Below, in pieces: positions 11,974 through 22,204 of a DNA stretch of 64,000 nt. Below the pieces are notes generated by a model that was not told where the DNA came from, ran no database searches, and saw nothing but the letters and a program-made list of their open reading frames with translations. Each line of letters begins with the position of its first letter. Positions within the stretch are counted from its first letter, which is position 1. The position numbers were made by a program, and so were the translations under genes. Origin of the DNA: Gnetum montanum (lineage: Eukaryota; Streptophyta; Gnetopsida; Gnetales; Gnetaceae). The stretch is taken from NCBI GenBank assembly GCA_015680685.1, contig MNCI01014214.1, positions 35,457 through 99,456 on the forward strand, given 5' to 3'.

Positions 11974-12180
11974 GTGTTTTCCAACTTCATAACTGGAAGC
12001 ATCTTTGCAAGCTTAGGAAATCTGTCTTCTCTCTATCGGCTTCAATTGGATGATAATACGTTGAGCTGCAGCATCCCTTCTTAGATTGCAAATTTGAAGT
12101 CTCTGCAGGATCATGGTCTTTGAGACAACAAATTGCTTGGCAAGATTCCCACTGAAATCTCTCTCCTAAACCATACGCTG
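11974..12180 (+). pseudogene. Captured plant leucine-rich-repeat fragment
   Basis: The + strand reads about three plant-type LRR units: NFITGSIFASLGNLSSLYRL, then QLDDNTLSCSIPS, stop, IANLKSLQ, and DNKLLGKIPTEISLL. These match the plant extracellular LRR consensus (NxLxGxIPxxIxxLxxLxxL), as in receptor-like kinases and receptor-like proteins. Stops lie where Gln and probably Ser are expected. No kinase domain or signal peptide could be tied to it. It is too short to tell which LRR gene it came from. It lies inside H in the opposite orientation to the peroxidase fragment. Confidence 0.8.
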
Positions 12181-12576
12181 TAAGTGAAACATGTTGCCTC
12201 CTCATGATGGACTGTTCCAGATGCTTTTGCCAAGGGCAGATGACCTTGAATGTACCTAGCTTTCAGGGGCATTTCATAGCCCAAACAATATAACTCTCAA
12301 TTCCAAGGCATTATTTAGTTTCTTCTACAAGTTTCCTTACATTCATTACCCTCCCATACCTTATGGAGGTCAACTAAAACTACTTCTTGACTTGTACATC
12401 AATACATGTTTGTAGATCCAGTGAATGCTTCTTTGGCACTGAAATAGCCAACACCTCTAAAGAATCTTCATCCAATAAAATATTGGCAATGCTTAAATTA
12501 GGGTGAACGTTAGTTATATGATTAGCTTCACAACCTAACAAAGCCTGCTCCATTAAATGACCAAAATGTGCCAACA
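12181..12576. other. Insertion H, right terminal part
   Basis: No recognised coding sequence. A minus-strand open stretch (12380-12577) contains NILLDEDSLEVLAI, which faintly recalls a kinase-like phrase but lacks other kinase motifs, so I make no call. The segment ends GCCAACA at the element boundary. Confidence 0.4.
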
Positions 12577-12581
12577 CTTTG
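12577..12581. repeat. Target-site duplication CTTTG, right copy (insertion H)
   Basis: Identical to 8981-8985, directly after the terminal CCAACA of H. Confidence 0.92.
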
Positions 12582-15500
12582 TTAGAGCATCAACATATCC
12601 AAAGCATCACAAAGACACTTAATGATAACATCATAGCATATGCATGGTCTTACAAGGACATGCCAGGCCTAGATCCTCACATAGTATAGCATAATATCAT
12701 CCTTGCCCCTTGTGTAAAGCTAGTTAAACAAAAAGCTCATAAGGTTAGGCCTAAGGTGGCATTGGCAATCTGCGATGAAATCACCAAGCTCTATAAAGCT
12801 TGTTTCATTTGGGTTGTTGACTATGCGGATTGGGTCTCCAACATCATAGTTGTACTTAATAAAAATGGAAGCATGCACATTTGCATAGAATTCCAGAACC
12901 TAAACAAGGTGACCATCAAAGATGATTTTTCATTGCCTAGTATTAATCAATTGGTTGATACCATGGCTAGTCATGCCTTGTTGTCCTTCATGGATGGGTT
13001 CTCTGGCTACAACTAGATTCAGATCAACCCAGAACACTAGCTTAGTACCACCTTCATGACCCCCTAGTGTATGTTTTGCTATACAATGATGCCTCCTAGA
13101 CTAAAGAATGTAGTAGCAACCTACCAATGTGCTATGACATACATCTTCAATGATTACCTATTACACTTGCTCAATGGCTACATTGACAACATAGCACTTA
13201 AGTCCAAAATAGCACATGATCACACAAATGACTTAGAGTGTGCACTCAAATGTTGCCTTAGACATGACCTTAGGCTAAATCCTAAGAAGTGTGCCTTTGG
13301 CATTAAGATGGGTTGCATGCTAGGTTTCATGGTATCAAAAATAGGCATACACATAGACCTCAATAAGGTTAAGTCCATCATCAACTTAGTATCACTAACT
13401 AAACTTAAGGAGCTACATGGGTTACAAGGTAGATTGCAATTCATACATTAATTTATCACATGGTTGACTAATAAGCTACAACTAATGCAACATTTTCTCA
13501 AAAAGAAAGTCCACTTCAAGTGGATAGCTCAATGCTAAGAGGCATTTAACAACCTTAAACAGGAGCTGGCTTAGCTTCCAACAGTCTACCCTTGACAAGG
13601 ATATAAACCCTTTTACATCTACCTTGCAACTTCTGATACATTCATCACTTCTCTACTCTTCCAAAAGTGAGACATTGGCTCAAATGTCCCTGTATACTAC
13701 CTAAGCCATGCATTAGTGGTACATGAAGCAAAATACAATGATGTGAAAAAGAAGTACCTCACCTTAGTCTTTGCGCTTAAGAAGTGGAGACATTATCTCT
13801 TCTGCAGCCAAGTAAACATCATTTGCAAAAGCAATGTACTCTGGGCAATCACAACAAACATCTACAAAAGCAATCAAATAGTAGAGTGGAAATCAATAAC
13901 CATAGAGTTTAACCTACACTACATAGTGCAAGCATCAATCAAAGGTCAAGCAATAGCTACACAACTCATGGCTTCACCAATAAATGGTCAACCAACCATA
14001 GATCCAAAATTCCTAAATGAGCATGTCAACAATATAAGCCAAGTGCCTACCAACTTTGAGGTAATATTATACTTCAATGGCACTTTAACCTCTCAAGGGG
14101 GTAGTGTTGCTACAATAATCATGTTTCCCTGTAGGGAGATCTAACCCTTCACTTATCATTTTACATTTCCTTGCACTAACAACATAGTAGAGTATGAAGG
14201 TCTTCTTAGAGGGCTTATAGCAAATCGTAACCTAGGGATTTGTAACCTAGCGATCCAATGTGATTCGCAATTGGTCATCAACCAAGTCATAGAGGTTTAT
14301 TCTTGTAAATCACAACACTTACAACCTTATTGTAACTTGGTGAAGCACTTTCTCCAATGGTTTGCAACCGCAGATGTCCAACACATCCCCGCAATGAGAA
14401 TTTCATTGCCAATGCATTAGGCACATTAGCCTTAAGCATTGCATCCAACATGTTTCATGCCTTTCTCACCTTAGTAATGGATTACACCAAACCTATCACA
14501 CACATAACTGATATTGCATCCATAGCCACAACCAGCATGGCTCATGCGCAAGAGTGGTAAGATAACATCAAGTCATACCTTCAATAGAGTGACCCTTCAT
14601 AGCAACTGACCACTACCCAAAAGGATGTAGTGCAAAAAAAATCATGGTAGTACATACTTGTAGGTGATAGCACACTATGTCACAGATCCTATGATGGCAT
14701 ACTATTAACTTGTGTTAACAATAGTGAAGTGTAAATGATTGTTGATCAAGCCCACGAGGGATTGTGTAGAGGCCACATAGCACCCAGGTCAATGGCATCA
14801 AAAATTAGATACCTAGGCTACTATTGGCCTTACATGAAGCACAATTACATTTCCAAGATCAAAACATTTTATGTGTATCAACAGCATGGTAACTTACTAT
14901 ACATGCCACCACCAAACTACACACCATGCAAGTCACATGGTCATTCCAACGTTGGGGATTGGATATCATAGGGACCATCATGCCTAAGTCCTCTGTAGGG
15001 CATAGCTTCATCATAACCACAACCAAATATTTTACCAAGTGAGTTAAAGCCATTTTCCTCAGGAGGACCACATCACAGCAATTTTGCAAGCTCATCCTTA
15101 ACAGCATAGTGACCTAATTTTGTCTAGCCATTACCATAGTCACAAACAATGGGCCACAGTTTAGCATTGTATAAACTAAAGCCTTTTGTGAATCCCTAGA
15201 CATCAAGCATTTCTTCTCATCACCATACTACCCATAGGAGAATGACCAGGCAGAGGCCACAAAAAAGGTCATTATTAACCTTCTAAAGAAGATGCTTAGC
15301 AGTAGCAAATGACGATGGCATGAGTAGTTGGTCTACACACTATGGGCCTACTACACAACATGTAGAACAATAATAGGTAAGATGCCATATAGCCTTGTAT
15401 AAGGATTTGAAGCAATTTTGCCTCTTGAATTACAATTCCCATCACTTTGTGTAATCCTCTTGAGCTTCATTGACAAGGCCTAGAACAATAAGTTGAGAGC

Positions 15501-15795
15501 CATTAACCTCAACTCTATAGAGGAGGAGTGCATGCAAATGCTTGATCACATCAAATGATACAAATAGAAGCAATGGAAAAATCACCACCACAATCAACAC
15601 TAGCACTAGATCAAGGAAGGGGACCTAGTCCTCAAGGCCATTCACAAACCCATAGACAAATTCTTAGCCAACTGGGAAGGGCCTTTTATGGTCACCAAGG
15701 CCTATAACAATGGAGCATTCAAGCTTGCTAATCTAGATGGCAATGAGTTTTCCAATTCGATCAATCATTTGTACTTGAAGTTGTACTACACCTAA
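12582..15795 (+). pseudogene. Element A pol: RT, RNase H, second RNase H, integrase (degenerate)
   Basis: RT runs about 12582-13450: FMDGFSGYN, then MMPPRLKN, YIDN where YxDD is expected (13179-13190), LNPKKCAFG and LQGRLQFIH. The RT-linked RNase H follows (about 13560-13980; EAKYNDVKKKYLTLVFALKK), then the second RNase H typical of Tat elements (about 14040-14420; CTNNIVEYEGLLRGL, CDSQLVINQV). Integrase runs about 14730-15795: zinc-binding part (HEGLCRGH, YVYQQHG), WGLDIIG after a frameshift, TNNGPQF where the catalytic Asp is replaced by Asn (about 15144), and QAEATKK with the catalytic Glu kept. The stop is at 15793-15795. Numerous stops at Gln and Trp codons. It would have copied and integrated the element; it is dead now. 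Confidence 0.9.
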
Positions 15796-15825
15796 CACAC
15801 AACACTGCATCAACAATGAAACAAG

Positions 15826-16160
15826 GTAAGTGATAGTATGCTATGACTATAAACTGGCATAGATAGTCCACTATGACTATAAACTGCCAAAAATAGTTTT
15901 CTATGACTATAAAAACTGGCACAAAATGTCTTCTAAGATGTTAAACTAGCATAGAACATCCTTGGGCTATGACGTTAAACTAGAACCCCATAGCATAGTG
16001 CACTATGACTTTAAACTAGCATCGACTATCTTTGCATTATGATGATAAACTGGCACAACATCCACCATCTACTACAACGTTAAACTAGCACACAACAGTC
16101 TACTAGGACTATAAACTAGCATACCGCAATCTACCAGGACCTTAAATTACATTTGTAGTT
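15826..16160 (+). repeat. Array 3: about ten 'CTATGACTATAAACTGGCA' units after integrase
   Basis: Imperfect units of about 33-37 bp with cores ACTATAAACTGGCATAG, changing to GACCTTAAATTA at the end. The same array follows integrase in C (42670-43015) and lies after the protease remnant in B (21600-21985, minus). A shared noncoding position in three copies points to an old feature of the family; its role is unknown. Confidence 0.8.
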
Positions 16161-17786
16161 CAACATACATAGCTCAATACACATAGTTCTGTGGATAAGC
16201 AAGCATAAATACTTCTCATCCTTCATCAACTGCCCACGTCCTTATGGGCCAGGTAGGGTAGGCTGTTGCAATTTCAAAATGTAGTTCACATCATCAAGAT
16301 AAAGCCTCTAGAACATTTGTAGCATCACTACCCTCTGTAGTTTTTTGATCATCTAAAAATGTCCTTTGGCATTTTGCTAACCTTCTAAAGCTACTACCAC
16401 CATCACCAATAGTACCATCCCCAGGCTACATTGATAGCATCATCAGCCTTTTGTGTTTCATTAGTGGTTGGGGCTCTCACTATCAACACCACCCACTAGA
16501 GTCCTAGTAGTAATATGGCCTAGCCATAGCATTGCCATCCTCTAGCCCTCACCATTGCATGGGCTTGGAAGTGCATTTAAATAGCATTGCTCCCGCTATC
16601 TTGTTGGATTTCTAAGCTCCTATCCTTGGTCTGGAGTCTCAAGCATCTGCATTATCATCACCTTCAACCACCTTGGTGGCCTTCCTTGGGTGCTTGCTTC
16701 TAGTGTGGCTATTGGAGCATTTTCAGCCTTCTAGTTTTGGCACCTACACTAGCTTTCCTATTTTGGCACTACAAGCTCCTACAACTACTCTAACACTCGT
16801 AGCACTTATAGTGCCCTTGTAACTAGCAGTTTGCTTTTATCTCTTATGTTGTATGGTTGTTTTCTTGTTTCCTCTATGTTGTTTTTGTAGGATGAAGCCT
16901 CAGAGGTGGTCATTTGAAGGCATGTTTCATTGCAGTGACAAAGCATCACATTGCTCTGACGTGCTTGGTTGGATTCACCAAGCCACTCGAGAGTGCACAT
17001 CCCTATTATCCTACTATAGCCTACTCACATTTACCCCTTTTTATCTTACATTTTCTCACCTTTCTTGCAAGCTTCTCTGATGCATATGGAACCCTTCTTT
17101 TAGTCAAGTGCAAAACCATGATGGATGTAATGTAACTCGTTCCATGGGGAGCCTCTATGGGTTGGTCAAAGCCTAAGCGAATGTAACACAACTCATCCTA
17201 GGGAGGAAACACCTGTCTTATAGATGTGATGTGGTTACCTCTAAGAAAATCCCATTAGGTGGCATGCAGTCCACTCAATTATAAGCATCTTGTAGCTAAC
17301 ATTTTGCAAAAAAAAAGAAAAAAAAAAGGATCAAAAGGGGTAGAACATATCCCCAAGAAAAATCTAGCAAAGATGCAATTTCACAACTGGTCCAACCCTA
17401 AATTTACAATAGCCTTCTCATAAGCACTCTGATGAGAGGCCAACATCTCAGGGGTAGGCCATTCTAGTGCTATGGGCAAAGGCTCTCTCATAAGAACTTT
17501 GACAAGAGGCCATTGTTTTGGTGACAATCCATCCTATCGCCATGATCATAGTTAGTCGTGCTAACTTCGTATCTTGCAACATGATTCATCATCTACATCT
17601 CATTCCTCCCTTGCTATCTCCAAGCTAATTCCCTAGATCCATTACCTATAGGATACCATTCCCTTTAGCACTTTTAAGCTTATTGAAGCATCATCTGATT
17701 AGGTATGGATGAGTGATGTTGGTGCCATATCTACTATGGTATTTTGGGTTCTTTGTTGACATCTCTCGGGGTTCTCCTCCAAATGA
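16161..17786 (+). other. Element A: noncoding tail between integrase and PPT
   Basis: No supported gene. Short open stretches at 16853-17135 are not conserved in B or C. It has an A-rich run near 17308-17330. The last kilobase is homologous to the tail of B (20433-21590, minus). Confidence 0.65.
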
Positions 17787-17803
17787 CAACAAAGAGGGGC
17801 CAG
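17787..17803 (+). promoter_or_regulatory. Polypurine tract of element A
   Basis: ACAACAAAGAGGGGCCA immediately precedes the LTR start TGAAACACCACC. The same tract precedes the 3' LTR of B, so it is the plus-strand priming site of the family. Confidence 0.88.
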
Positions 17804-18742
17804 TGAAACACCACCAAATTCAGGCAATTGCACTTCAATGGCAAGTTTTTCTAAGTGTCAAAATAAGGTAATTTTTTTCTAAGTGTTTGGCCCATGATCC
17901 CAGTATTGGGGCTATGCTCTAAAGCATAGCCAATGTAGCATGCAACATAGAACCAAATTTGCAAAATATTCTAAGTGTCAAACAATAGCTGAAAAAATTT
18001 TCTAAGTGTCTTGCTATGCTCACATCCCTCTTACTATGCTCTCCAACATAGCAACACTCTAGAGGCCAGCCTACACTAGTGTCAAGTTAGAAGTTGTTAA
18101 GCTAGCTCAATATGGAAGAAGCATTTGGTAGATCTAACTCCTAAAGCTACCACTCCTGCTACGCACTAGAGCATAGTTGGCATAGCAAGAAAAAGAACTA
18201 CAATTTTTGCCAAATTTTTCTAAGTGTTTGTGCTACATTCTATTCCATCCTACTACACTTGCTAGCATAGTAGGCATAGTAGCAATGGACTTCAATAACT
18301 ACCTAACTATCGTGCTACGCTCTAGAGTGCAGCTAGCGTAGCAATAAGGAACTATCTTCAAAGGCTTTCAGGGCTTAGCATAGGCCTTCATTCTAGCTCT
18401 AGCACTTCTCCGGCAACTAGGATTAGCAACTTGCGCTCTTTTTACACCCCACCTCTATGTCTCAAAATTGTACCTATGCTCAATCCCACTTAAGAGAGGG
18501 AAGAATGTAGTCCCAACGCATAGCCTTCAAATTGCACTATTTTGCACTATTTGTAGGTACATTACAATCTTGGCACATATAGTCTTAGTAGCATACCCAT
18601 AGTCTAGCAGCCTCTTAGGGTCCAGTGAGCATATCAGAGCATAGCAACAATTACTCTAGTGGGAGCGTATCAGAGGTTAGCATAGCCCCACCTACCCCTT
18701 TGCCATGTGGCACACGATCTGCAATTCACACTAACCCTAAGC

Positions 18743-18750
18743 CTATAAAT
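18743..18750 (+). promoter_or_regulatory. TATA box of the A LTR
   Basis: CCTATAAATATCCCC; the same box is at 28747-28754 (C) and 52358-52365 (D), each followed by a conserved 'aggggttgg' about 20-30 bp on. Confidence 0.65.
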
Positions 18751-18921
18751 ATCCCCGTATTCCACACTCTAGGGGTTGGAAATTCATTCTAGCAGTGGGC
18801 ATTTGAAGCATTTTGCTAGCAAATCCAAGTAGCAATTAGCTTCTTAGAGCACTACTTGGCACTCAAGGCATCTTGAGCACCATGTACACTAAAGCATATC
18901 AACACCTTGGTAACACCTTTA

Positions 18922-18926
18922 CATCT
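18922..18926. repeat. Target-site duplication of element B, left copy (CATCT)
   Basis: CATCT here and CATCC at 27523-27527 flank B; one base differs, as expected for an old insertion. Confidence 0.75.
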
Positions 18927-20415
18927 TGTACTGACCTAAATTGTTGGTGTAAGGCTGAAAGAGAAACAGACACTGAAAGATCATTGGGGAGGCACAGCTG
19001 ACCTTGCCTTCGCTTAAGGGTAAGCTGAAAAAAGGAACGAAGACAGAGTGCCTTGGATGATCTGCACGCAAATCAACCAAGAACTTCCCCGAGCATAAGC
19101 TACAACTAGTGCTGGGGTTATTATAAATGGTGTAAACTAAATATAAATCGAATGAAAACAGTGACACAAAATGTAAATAGAGTGCAGAGTGTAAATAGAG
19201 ACTAAATTGTAAATGAAGCGTAAACAGAGCTAAATTGTAAACAAAGCGTAAACAATGTAAATGGTAGGCAATAATGAACTATATTGTATTGTTTAAACAA
19301 GAATGTGCACCGGTCAAAGCATAGCTACGCGTATGGATGGCAAGTCAAGCACTAAGCCCCAAGATGATGTCTGACTAAAGTGTTCGGATGCTAGGAGTTA
19401 AGTGTGTCTGAGTGTCCTAGGCTGCTGGTTGATACTTCCCAAGCTGCCAACCTTCAAAATTGTCAACCCCGTTTATGTGAATTGACAGGGTATTTATAGG
19501 ATCAAGCTGGGCTCGGGCACAGAATTCATGAATGAAATCAATGGTTGGGGGATGAGAGAAAAATGTATCAAGTGACATGTGTCCAGTGGATAGTTGTGGA
19601 CAAGTTGGATGTGTGTTCGCAAGAGTTGGATATGTGTCGGCAAGCTACGTTCTTGACCAAATACATTGAATTTTACAACTCATGGGTTATTCAAGCCCAT
19701 GAAAATACATTTAATTTAGACCATGAGGGTGCCCACAAATGGGGATTTACAATTAAATGTACAACAAGAGAAATTTGACCCGGCTCGCTTGACCATGGAT
19801 CGAGTGCTGTAGGATGTCAAGATGTCAATTTGAGGTTGTTCGAGGCATCTTTATTTGACCAGGGCTTCCAACATGAGTTGATGTGCCTTCAGAGTCAAGT
19901 TGAGCTTCAGTGTAGGTTGATTTATGATCACGCTACACTCACGCCCAGTGTGACCTCCAGCGTGTGTCTAGCTTCCAGCGTGCCCAATGTGTGGATGCTG
20001 CACTCACACCTAGTGTGATCTCCAGCATGAGTGAAGAAAACTTGACCTTTTGACATCAAATTTTGATTTCTAAAGCCTGCAACTACTACCTGAATGTGTT
20101 TAACTCTAGAATCTAGAATTTGAGCTTGCATTTGAGTGGTTTTGAGTAGGTCACGCTAGCTATTTTGGGTAGGTCACACTATGGTCATGCTGCAACATGA
20201 CTACAGCGTAAATTGCAGTGTCACTTGCAAACACCCATGAAAAATTGCAATCTTTGACTTAAAATCTAGAGATTCTGGAAGCTGAAGTCAGAGGTTGCAG
20301 ATGCTGAGCCTGAGGATGCTTGAGGATGACCTTAGTCAAATTTTTCTTCTAAAACTTTGAAAGGGCTTGATTCGTTTTCATTTTAAAGTACTAGGCCAAA
20401 ATTAGTGGTGTTTCA
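18927..20415 (-). repeat. Element B 3' LTR
   Basis: On the + strand it runs from TGTACTGACC to GGTGTTTCA. It matches 26039-27522 along its whole length. On the minus strand it begins TGAAACACCAC. The PPT lies directly beside it at 20416-20432. Confidence 0.93.
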
Positions 20416-20432
20416 TTGGCCCCTCTTTGTTG
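20416..20432 (-). promoter_or_regulatory. Polypurine tract of element B
   Basis: Minus-strand ACAAAGAGGGGCCAA directly before the 3' LTR; nearly identical to the PPT of A, which fixes the orientation of B. Confidence 0.88.
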
Positions 20433-21599
20433 ATGTCTAGAGGAATCCACTCAAGAGGCATCGACAAAGAAGTGCAAAACACCATGAACAACTAAGCATC
20501 AAACATTAGCTATCAGCCCTTGGTTGGGTGTCATCGCACCATTTTCAAAAGTACATGGGATCGAGGGAATGTGGTTCAAGATGCAAGGGATTGGTTGTAA
20601 CTAGGGGAAGCTAGGAGTTGGTCAAGGGTTATGATTGATGCCAGGATTGTAGGAGAGGAATGCTCTCATGTGAATGAGCTCTATCTCTAGTCCTTGTCAA
20701 TAGCTAGTGTTCAACAGACTCAGAGCCAATACATAGGAAGTGTGTTCCTTGGAGAAACGGGACTCTTATAGAGTGTTTATGGGACCCATTGTAAATAGCC
20801 AAAGCCACGCGATGATGTGCAACATGGTCTCTTTGAGACATGCATGTAACTACTTTCTAAGAAAATTTCCTTCTCACCCAAGGCTTGTATGAGAATAGCC
20901 AATAGTCGTTTGTCTATGATGTCAACAAGGTCATGAAGACCTTTTCCATGCATTTTTCTCTTTAACCTTTTGTTCTTTTTCTTGTTTTTCTCGTTTTTTT
21001 CTTCTTTTCTTTTGTTTTTTCTTTATTTTATCTTTTATTTTGTTTTCTTTTTCTTTTTCTCTTTGGTCTTTTTGAAAGAGCTTGCTTTTAGTGTTGTGCT
21101 CTTGTTTGAACACTTGCATTTTATATCATGCATCGTATACTATGTTTTGCGTCGCAACTTCTTAGAGAGTCATAGTGTACAACAGTGTATTAAGAGTTTT
21201 GAGCTAAGTGGAATGTATCTAGGGATGTAATTGGGACCTGATGGGGAAATGGGGAATGTATTCACGAATTGGGAATGTACTTATGAATGGATTGATTGAC
21301 CCAATTACATGCATCAGGAAGAATGTGATACTTTGTCGTTATGATGAAGTGCATCTATGCAAGAACACCTCTGACGTGTCATCCTGCAAACACAACTCCA
21401 AGAAGACAAGAAGAACACAAATGAATTGGTTATTTAAGAACTTTAAACAAGGATATGGAGTCACCACATGAAATTTTCAATGCAAATAGAATTATGAACA
21501 ACATCAGCTTCATTAGTGTCCATGAGAAAAATCATGCAGCAAGTCTTTGTGGAACATGAACAGCCAACTGCAGCAACACATCTTTTCAAGTTTTGCTTG
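20433..21599 (-). other. Element B noncoding tail, with a long purine/pyrimidine tract
   Basis: Homologous to the tail of A. A 125-bp tract at about 20945-21070 is nearly all T and C on the + strand (purines on the element's sense strand). No coding region is supported; the open + strand frame through the tract is only poly-Phe/Ser. Confidence 0.65.
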
Positions 21600-21985
21600 G
21601 TCATTGATAATGTCACTAGTTTATAGTCTTAGTGGACTATTGTGGATTAGTTTCACATCATAACCCCTTGGACGGTGCTAGTTTAGTGTCGTGGCGGACG
21701 ATGCATTGCTAGTTTATAGTCGTGGCGGACTATGAAGAGGCAAACCAATTTATAGTCTTAGTGGACTCTAGGTGCTAGTTTTATATCATGGTGAATAGAT
21801 GTAACAGTTTAGTGTCATACCAAACAAAGCTTTGTGATGTCAGTTTATTGTCATGACTCCAAGACAATCTGTGGTATCAGTTTTAAGTCATGATGCTAGG
21901 ACTTCTCTATGATATTAGTTTTAAGTCATGATGCCAAGACTATTCTGTGCCAGTTTATAGTCATAGCAGACTGATGCTTACCTTG
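21600..21985 (-). repeat. Element B copy of array 3
   Basis: Reverse-complement units of 'GACTATAAACTGGCA' type, about nine of them, matching the post-integrase arrays of A and C. Here they follow the protease region after only a short spacer, because pol is missing. Confidence 0.8.
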
Positions 21986-22204
21986 CTTGTGTAAAGTGTG
22001 ATGATGCATGCATGGTCATGCTACGTGCTTGCGAGATCCTACAAAAATCAACTAGGAAGAAAACAACATCAAGTGACACATATCGTACATAGAGTTAGAA
22101 TGTATGAATGAAAGAAAAGCAATGCAAAAAGTGATAGTTTTAGGTCATTCTGGGCTGTATGCTAGTTTAAGGCCTTTTTGGGCCATGTGTTTTTGTAGAT
22201 TTAT
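21986..22204 (-). other. Element B junction: spacer remnant joined to the end of pol
   Basis: Reading the minus strand: the first one or two units of array 1 (GGCCTTAAACTAGCA), then a T-rich stretch ending TTTTTGTAG|GATCTCG, like the acceptor before RT in A, and then the sequence found just after integrase in A and C (AAGCAAGGTAAGC). Everything from RT to integrase and the antisense block is absent. Confidence 0.7.

Larger units (their letters stand above)
8986..12576. mobile_element. Insertion H: 3.6-kb TG...CA-bounded element carrying gene fragments
   Basis: It begins TGTTGGC and ends GCCAACA, a 7-bp terminal inverted repeat, with a 5-bp target duplication, as LTR retroelements leave. I find no gag, RT or integrase, and no second long terminal repeat, PBS or PPT that I could recognise. 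It may be an oversized solo LTR, a large non-autonomous LTR element, or a rearranged one. A minus-strand TATA-like CCTATAAAAAGG lies near 10182-10196, so minus may be its sense strand. Inside are fragments of ascorbate peroxidase (minus) and a leucine-rich-repeat protein (plus). Base composition between 10740 and 11520 is unlike the neighbours: CpG and CAG are frequent. Confidence 0.8.
17804..18926 (+). repeat. Element A 3' LTR, first part (split by element B)
   Basis: Starts TGAAACACCACC after the PPT and aligns with solo LTR D (51376-52540). It holds at least five TTTTCTAAGTGT boxes and several palindromes such as GGCTATGCT-CTAA-AGCATAGCC (17910-17931). It breaks at 18926, where B begins, and continues at 27523. 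The joined length is about 1.7 kb. Confidence 0.9.

Noticed and set aside
8986-12576. DNA transposon call for H from its 7-bp inverted ends
   Set aside because: The TG...CA ends and 5-bp duplication fit LTR-type integration better; no transposase and no longer inverted repeat seen.
12380-12577. Receptor kinase fragment on the minus strand of H
   Set aside because: Only one short phrase is kinase-like; no catalytic-loop or glycine-loop motif found.
15826-16160. CRISPR-like array
   Set aside because: Units are imperfect and touch each other without unique spacers; the setting is a plant retrotransposon.
20970-21230. Open + strand frame with long Phe/Leu/Ser run
   Set aside because: It is the translation of a T/C-rich tract on the antisense strand of element B; no start context or homology.
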